Assembly: GCA_021825655.1 (NCBI GenBank)
Contig: JAKAGU010000008.1
Span: 1-38,275, forward strand
DNA from: a bacterium
GTDB taxonomy: Bacteria > Patescibacteriota > Doudnabacteria > UBA920
Direction: 5' to 3'
DNA length: 38,275 nucleotides
Below the pieces are notes generated by a model. It made no database searches. It had not been told where the DNA came from and saw only the letters and a program-made list of their open reading frames with translations. A program made the position numbers and the translations under genes. Numbering within the stretch: the first letter of the stretch is position 1; the number at the start of each line of letters is the position of its first letter. Below are positions 17,023 to 25,904 of this stretch, piece after piece.

Positions 17023-19107
17023 TTACTCGAAATGGATGATTTTGTCTTTAATCTTTGCCCATAGCCCCGGATATTTCTTTAGGCCGGGGTCGTCTGTCAA
17101 AAGGCCTCTGGCGGCTTGCCTGGCCGGCTCAATCAGGGCCAGGTAGTCGGGATTAAAATATTTAAAATTCCACCCAGACTGCGCTTGGCCGTAAATCTCG
17201 CCAAAGCCCCTTGATTTCAAGTCTAATTCGGCCAATTCGAACCCGTCTGCGGTTTTGCAGAATGCCGACAGTCTTTCTTTTGCCTCCGGTGTTTCCTGGG
17301 AGAGGAAAAGAAAACAGTGGGACTGGTGCTCGGCCCTGCCCACGCGCCCCCTGAACTGGTGCAGCTGGGACAGGCCAAACCTTTCAGCGCCCTCAATGAG
17401 AATTACCGAAGCATTGGGCACGTCGACCCCGACTTCCACCACGGACGTGGACACTAAAATTTGGGTTTTATTGGCAAGAAAATCCGCCATGGCCGTATCT
17501 TTATCTGCGCCCTTCATTCGTCCGTGCAGGAGCCCGATTTTGAGGTTTGGGAAGGCTTTTTGCAGGACTGACAGTTCCGCTTTGGCTGCTTTTACGCCAA
17601 GGGTGTCAGATTCTTCAATTAAAGGCGTTATCACAAAGGCTTGCCTGCCGGCTCGGGCTTGTTTTTCAATAAAAGCATAAGCCTTTTGCCGGTCGCGGCT
17701 GTCCACCAAGCGGGTTAGTATGGCTTTCCGGTTTTTAGGTTTGGTACGGATCTGAGAGACGTCCAGTTCCCCGAACCTGGCCAGTTTTAAGGTGCGGGGG
17801 ATAGGCGTAGCGCTTAATGACAGCAGGTGAGGAACCTTGGCTTGGCTTCCTATTAGTTCTGCCCGCTGCTCCACGCCCCAGCGGTGCTGTTCGTCAATCG
17901 CCACCAGCGCGAGGTTTTTAAATTTAACCGTTTTTTGTAAGAGGGCATGGGTCCCGAAATATAGCCCCGGCATACCCTCGCGAATTTCTTCCAGTAAATT
18001 CCGTTTTTTTGTCTCTTTGGAATTGACTATGGAAAAGTTTTGCGTAAACAGAACGCAACGCGTATCGGTACTCAGGCTTTGGGGCGATAAAATGTATTTT
18101 TTTGCAGTTTCAAAATGCTGTTTGGCCAGAATTTCCGTTGGCGCCAGAAAAACGGTTTGGAACCCCGCGCCCGCGGCCTGGGCCAGGGCCATCAGGGCGA
18201 CCAGGGTTTTGCCGCTGCCTACGTCACCTTCCAGCAGGCGGTTCATGGGCAGGTTTTTTTCCAAGTCTTGCAAAATTTCCCAGGCGGCTTTTTTTTGCGC
18301 TGGCGTAAGTTCAAAAGGCAGCCGCGCCAAGAGGTTTTTTATTAAGGCCTGGTCAAAGCCGATGGGGTAGGCCGCTTTTGCCCTGAGCTCCAGTTTGGTT
18401 TTTTGGGCGGCCAGCTGGTTAATAAAAAGTTCTTCAAATGCCAGGCGCTTGTTGGCCAGGCCGGCCTGCTCTAGGTTTTCTGGAAAATGGGAAAACCGGA
18501 CCGTGTCCTTTAGGTTTGGAAGTTCGTGCTGGTTTAAAATCTTTGCTGGCAGGTCGTCGCTCAGGCCGCTTACCAGCGGCAGGCAGCTTTTTACCAAATT
18601 ACGGAAAGTTTTCGGGTAAACGCCTGACTTTAAGTGATAGACAGGCACCAGGCGCGATGTGTGGACCGGAAAATCCGACGCTTTTTCGTAGATGGGGTTA
18701 ACAAACTGTAGCGTGCCTTTGTAGACTTCGGGCGTACCGGCTAAAAAAATTGCCTCGCCTTTTTTTAAGGTCTTGGCCAGATAGCTTTGGTTAAACCAGA
18801 CAACCTTGACAGAGGCGGTGTCATCGGATACCAGAGCTTCGGCCAGCGACATGCGCCCCCGGAAAGAGAAGCGGCTGGCAATGGTTTTTATAGTAACGCT
18901 GACACTCACACTCTCGCCAGTTTTCAGCTCTTTGAGTTTTTGGGTTTTAGAAAAGTCCAGGTAGCGGAAAGGAAAATGCAAAAGCAGGTCGCGGGCCGTA
19001 AATATCTCCAATTTTTTTAAAGCCGCAATCTGCGGCTTGTTGAGTTGGACGGCGTCTTCAATTTTATAATCCAATTGGTCCATCGGCGTGTCCGGCGAAG
19101 CTGCCAA
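17023..19107 (-). CDS. recG: ATP-dependent DNA helicase RecG
   Basis: 694 aa; OB wedge domain, GDVGSGKT, DEQHRWGVEQR, SATPIPRTL, QFRGRVGR motifs. Confidence 0.95.
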   Translation of the reverse strand: MAASPDTPMDQLDYKIEDAVQLNKPQIAALKKLEIFTARDLLLHFPFRYLDFSKTQKLKELKTGESVSVSVTIKTIASRFSFRGRMSLAEALVSDDTASVKVVWFNQSYLAKTLKKGEAIFLAGTPEVYKGTLQFVNPIYEKASDFPVHTSRLVPVYHLKSGVYPKTFRNLVKSCLPLVSGLSDDLPAKILNQHELPNLKDTVRFSHFPENLEQAGLANKRLAFEELFINQLAAQKTKLELRAKAAYPIGFDQALIKNLLARLPFELTPAQKKAAWEILQDLEKNLPMNRLLEGDVGSGKTLVALMALAQAAGAGFQTVFLAPTEILAKQHFETAKKYILSPQSLSTDTRCVLFTQNFSIVNSKETKKRNLLEEIREGMPGLYFGTHALLQKTVKFKNLALVAIDEQHRWGVEQRAELIGSQAKVPHLLSLSATPIPRTLKLARFGELDVSQIRTKPKNRKAILTRLVDSRDRQKAYAFIEKQARAGRQAFVITPLIEESDTLGVKAAKAELSVLQKAFPNLKIGLLHGRMKGADKDTAMADFLANKTQILVSTSVVEVGVDVPNASVILIEGAERFGLSQLHQFRGRVGRAEHQSHCFLFLSQETPEAKERLSAFCKTADGFELAELDLKSRGFGEIYGQAQSGWNFKYFNPDYLALIEPARQAARGLLTDDPGLKKYPGLWAKIKDKIIHFE

Positions 19108-19152
19108 TAACCTGCAGAAGAATTGCGGGTTCCGCCAGCAATAAAAAAATTA

Positions 19153-19227
19153 TGGTGCTTCCAGCAGGAGTCGAACCTGCATCCCAGCCTTCGGAGGGCT
19201 ATACTCTATCCATTGAGCTATGGAAGC
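19153..19227 (-). tRNA. tRNA-Arg(CCG)
   Basis: - strand GCTTCCA...CTCCGAA anticodon loop...GGTTCGACTCC...TGGAAGCACCA; CCA encoded. Confidence 0.9.
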
Positions 19228-19254
19228 TAAAGCGGCTTAAAAATTTCTGCCAGT

Positions 19255-19722
19255 TTAAAATTTAAGCCAGTGCGTAATTCTTTGTATGGGCGTGGGTTCG
19301 GTTTCCGGGTGTTCAGGCAGATAGCGGGACAAAAACTGCCGGATCTGCTCGGGGTCCTGGTCTTCAAGTTCCAGAATAACCATATTGTTGACCAGTGTCG
19401 TGGTCTCCAAGTTTACAGTTTTGTGCTTTTCGTTGTGTACAACCCAGAAATGCTTGATCTGTTTGTAGGGGATTTCTATTTTGCCCATTTTCAGCGCCTT
19501 GTGGTCAAGCTCCACCGGGACAATCTCCGGCTTTTGCCTGGAAAAAACTACAACCAGCACGCCCAAGAGGCCGGTAGTGATGGCAGCAAAGGCATCTTTC
19601 TGGACAAGGAAAAAGCCAATAATCAGGATAACTATGGAAATGAGAGTCACATACCAGCCCGCGTTTTTTTCGTAATGCCGGTATTCCGGCGCATGCCAGG
19701 AAATTTTTTGGGGAGTTGTCAT
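19255..19722 (-). CDS. Conserved two-TM membrane protein
   Basis: 155 aa; tandem TM segments, then a PH-like basic/aromatic C-terminal part. Confidence 0.7.
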   Translation of the reverse strand: MTTPQKISWHAPEYRHYEKNAGWYVTLISIVILIIGFFLVQKDAFAAITTGLLGVLVVVFSRQKPEIVPVELDHKALKMGKIEIPYKQIKHFWVVHNEKHKTVNLETTTLVNNMVILELEDQDPEQIRQFLSRYLPEHPETEPTPIQRITHWLKF

Positions 19723-19733
19723 AATTTGTTTTG

Positions 19734-19822
19734 TGGCGGAAGGGGAGGGATTCGAACCCTCGGTACCTCATCGGTACTCCGGTTTTCAAGACCGGTGCAC
19801 TAAACCACTATGCGACCCTTCC
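19734..19822 (-). tRNA. tRNA-Ser(TGA)
   Basis: - strand GGAAGGG...CTTGAAA anticodon loop, long variable arm, GGTTCGAATCC, CCCTTCCGCCA. Confidence 0.93.
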
Positions 19823-19876
19823 TAAGGGTTTTTAATGGATTTTGTCATAATTATACCAGTTTCAGCTAAAAAAACA

Positions 19877-19910
19877 AAACGGCTCCCTCTAGAAAGAGCC
19901 GTTTCTTTTT
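19877..19910 (-). terminator. Intrinsic terminator-like hairpin
   Basis: AAACGGCTC-CCTCTAGAAA-GAGCCGTTT with flanking A/T tracts. Confidence 0.7.
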
Positions 19911-20005
19911 GTCTCTCGCGCCTCCTGCTTAAGGGGGCTCGATTCAGGCGTTATCGTCCTGATTCCAGCCAGCAGCCTGTGCTGCGGACTGAGTCAAGAC
20001 AGTAG

Positions 20006-21016
20006 TTAATTGCCGTTGCTGGGTTGGGTGGACGACGGGACGTATTGAGGTTCCGGTGTTTCTGGAATATAGCCGCTGCTGGCTGCGTTGGGGTCAATCG
20101 TGATTTCTGGCTCCGTAGTGGTGGAACCGCTTTCGTTCAGACTTTTTAAGGTAGAAGTAGAGGTGGTGGCCTTTTCTCCAGGGTCTATAGCAGGCGAGGT
20201 GCTGGCTGTGTCCTGATTTTGGACGCGGGTGTCATCAAGGCTGGATTTCTGGGTCTGCTTGATGTTTGATTTTTCCAGCTCGTTGGTTGCCACCTGGATG
20301 TAGTTATTAATGACTTTTGCGCTGGCTTCAACGTTGGCTGCCAGATCTTTAGAGGAATCGGCTTTCACTTCTTTGGCCAGTTTTTCTTGGTCAGTGGCAA
20401 TAGTCTCCAATGTTTTTACCAGGGTTTTGGTTTGTTGGGGGTTGAGGTCATTTTTTCCCGCAGCCGAGACTGCATCCAAAGTGTTTTTGGTCTGCTGCTT
20501 CAGTTCCTGGACCGCGGCCTGGGCGGTTTCCGGGCTGCTATCAGGGTTCTTTAGAATTTTTTCGGCGTCCAGCAATCTTTTTTTGCTGAATTCAACTTGC
20601 AGGGAAATTTTGCTTTCTTGCGAGCTGGCAAACTGGAGCTGGAGGTTTTCCGCTGTTTTTTTCACTGCAAACAAGGTTTGCCCCGGAAGGCTGTAATAAG
20701 CGGCATAACCCGTTCCGGCTACAGCAGAGAGGAATAGCGCCAAACTCATGCTAACTGTGGCCAGCCGGGAGAAGTGCAGCCACTGGTACCAGGCTGTCTT
20801 AACCGGGGCAAGCGCATATTTCCTGCGCATGGCAGGGGCAGGCACGGTTTTTTTCGGGAGTTGGGCAAGTTTCTGAGCTAACACCAGGTTTTCGGCCAAA
20901 TGTTCCTGTTCCGGTTGGCACTTTAAAACCGCTTCCTCCAGCGAGGCGCCGTTTTGGAGCTCAATCAGAGCTTGTTCAAAAATTTTGTCTAACTCTTTAT
21001 TCATCGTAATCTTCAA
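20006..21016 (-). CDS. DUF5667-like membrane protein, putative anti-sigma partner
   Basis: 336 aa; N-terminal cytosolic helical region, one TM, YSLPGQTLFAVKKTAENLQLQFA (DUF5667-like), Thr/Ser/Pro tail; overlaps the upstream sigma factor gene. Confidence 0.7.
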   Translation of the reverse strand: MKITMNKELDKIFEQALIELQNGASLEEAVLKCQPEQEHLAENLVLAQKLAQLPKKTVPAPAMRRKYALAPVKTAWYQWLHFSRLATVSMSLALFLSAVAGTGYAAYYSLPGQTLFAVKKTAENLQLQFASSQESKISLQVEFSKKRLLDAEKILKNPDSSPETAQAAVQELKQQTKNTLDAVSAAGKNDLNPQQTKTLVKTLETIATDQEKLAKEVKADSSKDLAANVEASAKVINNYIQVATNELEKSNIKQTQKSSLDDTRVQNQDTASTSPAIDPGEKATTSTSTLKSLNESGSTTTEPEITIDPNAASSGYIPETPEPQYVPSSTQPSNGN

Positions 21017-21581
21017 AAAGTTCTTTTAGTTTGGTAATTGCCCGGAACTGCGCTACCCGGACTGCGCCCTCTGACTTGTTGGTCAGCTGGGCAATGATTT
21101 CGTTGCTCAAGCCTTCAAAGAATTTCATCTTCAGTATCTGCCGGTAATCTTCGGGCAATTCTTTGAGCAGCTCGTTAAGGATTTTTTGCTGGTGGCTGAG
21201 TTCGAGTACTTCCAGGACAGCGTCGTCGTAGCTCAGGGTCTGTTCAATCTCTTTCAGCTCCACTAGTTCCTTTTTGCTGCGGTAATGGTCAATAATCAAG
21301 TTCCGGGCAATTTGGTAAAGCCAGGCTTCCAGGCTTTTGGCTTGTTTTATGCTGCCGAGCTTGGTATAGGCTTTCAAAAAAACCTCTTCAGCCATGTCTT
21401 CTGCCGTTTCTTTGTGGCTCACCCGGTAGTAGATGAAAGTGTAAATCCTCTTAAAAAAGAGGTTGTAAATTTCGCCAAAAGCCGCAGTTTCTCCTTTTTT
21501 AGCCTTAATTAAAAGGTTTTCCAAAAAAAGAGATTCTTTGAAAGAACTATTATCACTTATATAGACGTATGAACTGTTCAT
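20997..21581 (-). CDS. ECF-type RNA polymerase sigma factor
   Basis: 194 aa; region 2 (YTFIYYRVSHKETAEDMAEEVFLKAY), region 4 (LLKELPEDYRQILKMKFFEGLSNEIIAQLTNKSEGAVRVAQFRAITKLKE). Confidence 0.92.
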   Translation of the reverse strand: MNSSYVYISDNSSFKESLFLENLLIKAKKGETAAFGEIYNLFFKRIYTFIYYRVSHKETAEDMAEEVFLKAYTKLGSIKQAKSLEAWLYQIARNLIIDHYRSKKELVELKEIEQTLSYDDAVLEVLELSHQQKILNELLKELPEDYRQILKMKFFEGLSNEIIAQLTNKSEGAVRVAQFRAITKLKELFEDYDE

Positions 21582-21680
21582 TTGTTACAGAATTAAGCGA
21601 TAAAACGGAAATCCGGTGCATACATACTGAAAATCCACCCAAACAGGCTCGGATGATTTATTTTAACATATCCTGGCGAA

Positions 21681-22619
21681 TCAGAGAGTGGTGATAGGGC
21701 GCGACTGGGTAATATAGAAGCGGCCTTTTTCAAATGCCCACTCAATATCCTGGGGATGGTTGTAGTGGTTTTCAATGCGCTTGCAGATTTCGGCCAGTTC
21801 TACAATTTGCCGGCCCGCAAGCTTTTGTTTGCCGCCCTGGCTTGCGGAAAGTTTCTTGTTGAGGTTGCCTTTGGGGGTTTTGACAATGGCAAATGCCTGT
21901 TGGGACACGTTGATATCCAAAATGGAAAAATCATCCTTGTGGACGATGTAGGTATCCGGGGTAACCATGCCCCCGACAATGGCTTCGCCCAGGCCAAAGC
22001 CGGCTTCCAGCACCATTTGGTTGTAGTCTTTGGTGACGGGATGAACAGTGAAAGCAATGCCGGAAATTTCCGACTGCACCATTTTTTGCACCACCACGGC
22101 CACCGATACCTTGGTCTTGTGAAGTTTTTTTTCAAAGCGGTAAAAAATTGCCCGGGGCGTAAAGAGAGAGGACCAGCACTTTAAGACGTGCTTAATTACG
22201 TCTTTCTCCGTGACGTTTAGGTAGGTTTCCAGCTCTCCGGCCCAGGAGGCGGTCTTGGAATCCTCGGAAGTGGCGGAGGAGCGTACGGCCACGAATTTGC
22301 TTTTCAGTTTTTTAAAATCCGTCAAGATTTCTTTTTGCAGATCCGCGGGCATTTTAGTTTTGGCAATAATGGCGCGGATTTCGTTGGAAGCGCGGTCCAC
22401 GGTGTTTAAGTCTTTTTTATTGACTTCTTTCAGGCGAGCTTCAATTTCCACATCTAAAGCGGTTTCTTTTAAAAAACGGTCAAAAGCCGCAGCCAGGACC
22501 ACAAAACCCGGAGGCACCTGGAGTCCGGCCTTAGTCATTTCACCCAAAGAGGCGCCCTTGCCGCCGGCAACCGCTACATCGTTTTTGGAAAGGTCTTTGA
22601 AGTTTTTGGTATAGCTCAT
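21681..22619 (-). CDS. Stand-alone PEP synthase/rifampin phosphotransferase-type ATP-grasp domain protein
   Basis: 312 aa; GGKGASLGEM, VAVRSSATSEDSKTASWAGELETYLNV, GFGLGEAIVGGMVTPDTY, QSRPIT; ends where the ATP-binding domain of RPH/PpsA ends. Confidence 0.9.
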   Translation of the reverse strand: MSYTKNFKDLSKNDVAVAGGKGASLGEMTKAGLQVPPGFVVLAAAFDRFLKETALDVEIEARLKEVNKKDLNTVDRASNEIRAIIAKTKMPADLQKEILTDFKKLKSKFVAVRSSATSEDSKTASWAGELETYLNVTEKDVIKHVLKCWSSLFTPRAIFYRFEKKLHKTKVSVAVVVQKMVQSEISGIAFTVHPVTKDYNQMVLEAGFGLGEAIVGGMVTPDTYIVHKDDFSILDINVSQQAFAIVKTPKGNLNKKLSASQGGKQKLAGRQIVELAEICKRIENHYNHPQDIEWAFEKGRFYITQSRPITTL

Positions 22620-22621
22620 TT

Positions 22622-22936
22622 TTAAAAGTTAATTATGCCGGTTTCGGCGTTTAGCTCAACCAATTGTCCGTCTTTAATGTCGCGCGTAGCGGTTTGGGTG
22701 CCGACAATACAGGGGATGTCGTGTTCGCGTGAAATCAGTGCGGCATGGCTGGTCAGGCCGCCATGGTCAGTGATGATGCCGGAAATTTTCCCCGCCACTT
22801 TAATAATTGCGGCATTGCCTTGCTCTAAAACCAAAATGTCGCCAGAAGCAACTTTATCCAGGTCGGCTTCCTGTCCCACTATTTTTGCCAGGCCTTTTGC
22901 GTAGCCCTTGTTCCCCACAGTGCCTTGTAACTGCAT
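22622..22936 (-). CDS. Stand-alone PEP-utilizing enzyme mobile (phosphohistidine swivelling) domain protein
   Basis: 104 aa; GDILVLEQGNAAIIKVAGKISGIITDHGGLTSHAALISREHDIPCIVGTQ. Confidence 0.88.
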   Translation of the reverse strand: MQLQGTVGNKGYAKGLAKIVGQEADLDKVASGDILVLEQGNAAIIKVAGKISGIITDHGGLTSHAALISREHDIPCIVGTQTATRDIKDGQLVELNAETGIINF

Positions 22937-22941
22937 GATGG

Positions 22942-24408
22942 TTAACTAATTTTTCTGACAATGCCTTGGTTGGCATCCACCTCTATTATATCACCGTTTT
23001 TAAAAATTTTGGTAGCAATCTTGGTGCCGATGAGGCACGGCTTTTTCATTTCCCGGGCCACAATGGCCGCATGCGAGGTGATGCCGCCGTGATCGGTTAC
23101 AAAGGCGTTTGCCCGGTACATGGCAGGCAGGAAATCGGGATTTGTAGAGATGGCAACCAAAATATCGCCGTGCTGGACTTTTGGCAAATCCTTGGCGCTA
23201 AAGACCAGCCTGGCCTTGCCCATAGCCCTGCCCAAAAAAGCGGCCTGGCCTTTGAGCTCGTCGGAGGCTTCTATTTTTTCTTCAATCACCGAGATTTTCT
23301 TAAATCGTAGGGCTTTTCCCTTGCTTAGGAAAGTTCTGCTTTTCGACGTAATATACTCAAAGACGTATCGGGTACGGTCGCGGATTTTTTTCACATCAAC
23401 CTTTTTCCCCTGAGCAAGCCTGAGGATTTCCTCCCGGGTGGAGAACTGGAAGATTTTTGGGCTAAGTTTAAGCCTGGCGCTTAATTCCGCAAACAGGTTG
23501 TCGCAAATGAAGGAAAAATAATGCCTGACACTAACGCGGTAAATTTTTAGGTATGTAAAATTTCTGGCTGCGGCAAACAATAACCTTTCCTTTTTATTGA
23601 GGCCTAGTGCAATTTCCGCCTTTTTTCTTTTTGCCTCAATCTTTTTAAGGAAGTCCGCATGCTCGGATAATTGGGCTTTGGGACCGTTCTTCTGCCCGTA
23701 AATTTTTTTTAGCCGTTCAACAAAATCTTTAAAAGTGCTTAGCGGACCTTGGTAGCCGTAATTCAGCCAAGCGTATTTTTTTGCATGGCGTATAAGTTCA
23801 GGATGTTTTAGGGCAGCTTTAAAGCTTTTGATTTTTGCAGCAATCGCCAGTAAATCCTTCTGCTCCTGCCAAAAGAGGGTTACGTGTTCCGGGGTTATTA
23901 GGCTGTTTAAAACGTCCTGGATTTTTTCCTGGCCGACATTATGGAGTCTCAAAATAGCAAGCAGCTTGTTAGTCAGCAGATTATGGTCGTAATCGCTTAA
24001 AACCGGAATGCTGCCCAGCGCGTTTAACTCCAGATACAGAGGCCAGAGTTTTTTCAGCCAGCCAGCCATTTGTTTTAGGCTGGTTTTTTTCAAATCAGCT
24101 TTTTCCGCTTCCCGGCAAATGCGGTTAATTTTTCGGCCTTGGAGCTTATGCTGTTTTTCTAATTTTTTTACCGACAAGCTGCCGTCCTGAAGTTTTTTTA
24201 GGCAGGCGGCGCCAAGCGCATTCCAGTTTTCAAGGTCAAACCCATAGCGGCCGCTGTTGTTGCGGATTTCCTGAAACCCGCAGGTAAAACCCAAGCCCAA
24301 GTGCCTTTTAACCGTGGGTAAATGCATAAAGCCGTCGGCAATAGCCGCCCAGCCGTGGTAGTTGATATTGGTTTCTTCTATTAGAATTTTTATCGAATGG
24401 GGTTTCAT
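22942..24408 (-). CDS. Tandem paralog 6: helical N-terminal domain plus C-terminal phosphohistidine domain
   Basis: 488 aa; C-terminal ITSHAAIVAREMKKPCLIGTKIATKIFKNGDIIEVDANQGIVRK. Confidence 0.85.
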   Translation of the reverse strand: MKPHSIKILIEETNINYHGWAAIADGFMHLPTVKRHLGLGFTCGFQEIRNNSGRYGFDLENWNALGAACLKKLQDGSLSVKKLEKQHKLQGRKINRICREAEKADLKKTSLKQMAGWLKKLWPLYLELNALGSIPVLSDYDHNLLTNKLLAILRLHNVGQEKIQDVLNSLITPEHVTLFWQEQKDLLAIAAKIKSFKAALKHPELIRHAKKYAWLNYGYQGPLSTFKDFVERLKKIYGQKNGPKAQLSEHADFLKKIEAKRKKAEIALGLNKKERLLFAAARNFTYLKIYRVSVRHYFSFICDNLFAELSARLKLSPKIFQFSTREEILRLAQGKKVDVKKIRDRTRYVFEYITSKSRTFLSKGKALRFKKISVIEEKIEASDELKGQAAFLGRAMGKARLVFSAKDLPKVQHGDILVAISTNPDFLPAMYRANAFVTDHGGITSHAAIVAREMKKPCLIGTKIATKIFKNGDIIEVDANQGIVRKIS

Positions 24409-25904
24409 AGTTTTTTGACAATTCCTTTTTGGGCATCCACCAAAATTCTGAGGCCGTCTTTCAGGAATTTACTGGCAATTTTTACGCCCACCACGCAGGG
24501 AATTTTTAATTCGCGCGAGACTATAGCGGCATGGCAGGTCAAGCCGCCTTCGTCGGTCACGATGGCTGCGGCCTGGCGGATGGCAGGCATCAGGTTGGGG
24601 TTAGTGGTTTGCGCCACCAGGATGTCACCGCGGCACATTTTTCCCATTTCTTTGGGCGTGTTTATAATCTTCACTGTGCCTTTAATTTTTCCCGGGTATG
24701 CAACTGTGCCCGCGGCTTCCGCTACGTTGAGGTTGAGCTTTTCTTGTTTGATGTTGGCTTTTAGGTAGAGGGCCGCCTGCTTGCCGCTTAAGCATTTGGT
24801 GGTTTGTGCGCGCTCAAGGTAAACAAGCTCGGCCCGCTGGTTTAAGAGGTTGGTCTTGGTCTGTTTTGTTTTCAGGGCATGCTCCACTTCTTTGGCCAGC
24901 ATCAGGCGTACCTGGGACAGGCTTAGGTCCAGTCTTTTGCCTATGGCTTTAAGCACGGCTTCCATATAGTAATAAGAACAGCTTTGCAGTTCGCGGCGCA
25001 GGGCTTTATAAAACACCCCGTCCCGCGCGAGCAGGACTATTTTTCGCTCGTAAGGGCTGAGGCCCAAATTTTCAAGCAGCTGCTTTTGTTGTTTTGCCAG
25101 CAAGACTTTTTCGGCTGCGTGTCCGGTCAGGTCTTTGCGGGGGTTGGTATTTTTTTCGGTCAGGTCTTTAAGCAGCTCGGCAAAATATACAGGGCTTGCA
25201 GCTGGACCCTGGTAGACATAATACACCCAACAGAATCTTTTGACGTGCGTGTTGAATGCGGCGTAAAGTTTCTTGTCGGCCTCTGCAAGTTTCGCTAGAA
25301 AATCTTTGGCAGGCAAACGCCGCAGCAGCTTGTGCAGGGCAGGTTTTTGCCTGATGCGCGCGTAGAGCTTTAGCAGCGCCAGTTCCTGCCTTTTAACATT
25401 TGTTTCTTGGAGGGGGGTGGTAAGCAGGTTGAAAAAATTATCCTTGCCGCGTTTTTTTAGTATGGCGTGGAGCTCGTCGCTGAGGAAGGTTGTTTCCTGG
25501 TAGTCCAGGAGGGGGAGCATGAGCCCGTAGCCGTATGCTTGGGTGTTTAGGGAAACAAATTTTTGGTAAAAGCCGTTCAGTTTTCTATTGCTGGCATCAG
25601 CAGCTTGTTTTGCGGCCTTTTTGGCAAAAATTATCTGTAGTTTGCCGGATTTTTCCATTTCCCGGTAGATGTTGCGGAGAAATTCGGGCCTGGCCTGGAT
25701 TTTTTTAACCAAAGCAAGGTGTCCCTGTTTCCAGTTGCGCGGCTTAAAGTACCAGACAATAGCCTCATCTTCAATCTTGAGAGCAATGTTAACCGGAACC
25801 CCCAGCCATTTTTGGGTGCCTTGAAAGAGGCCTTCGGGCAGCATGTAAGTGGGGAAGAGGGAAACTACGTATTCGTTTGCGAATTGCGACCACTTTTCAT
25901 TCAT
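24405..25904 (-). CDS. Tandem paralog 5: helical N-terminal domain plus C-terminal phosphohistidine domain
   Basis: 499 aa; C-terminal LTCHAAIVSRELKIPCVVGVKIASKFLKDG; 4-bp overlap with the next gene. Confidence 0.85.
   Translation of the reverse strand: MNEKWSQFANEYVVSLFPTYMLPEGLFQGTQKWLGVPVNIALKIEDEAIVWYFKPRNWKQGHLALVKKIQARPEFLRNIYREMEKSGKLQIIFAKKAAKQAADASNRKLNGFYQKFVSLNTQAYGYGLMLPLLDYQETTFLSDELHAILKKRGKDNFFNLLTTPLQETNVKRQELALLKLYARIRQKPALHKLLRRLPAKDFLAKLAEADKKLYAAFNTHVKRFCWVYYVYQGPAASPVYFAELLKDLTEKNTNPRKDLTGHAAEKVLLAKQQKQLLENLGLSPYERKIVLLARDGVFYKALRRELQSCSYYYMEAVLKAIGKRLDLSLSQVRLMLAKEVEHALKTKQTKTNLLNQRAELVYLERAQTTKCLSGKQAALYLKANIKQEKLNLNVAEAAGTVAYPGKIKGTVKIINTPKEMGKMCRGDILVAQTTNPNLMPAIRQAAAIVTDEGGLTCHAAIVSRELKIPCVVGVKIASKFLKDGLRILVDAQKGIVKKL

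Noticed and set aside
19505-19789. 94-aa ORF across tRNA-Ser and the membrane-protein gene
   Set aside because: Overlaps a confident tRNA and a better CDS on the same strand.
21756-22184. 142-aa + strand ORF inside the ATP-grasp gene
   Set aside because: Antisense to a well-supported CDS with catalytic motifs; no independent signal.
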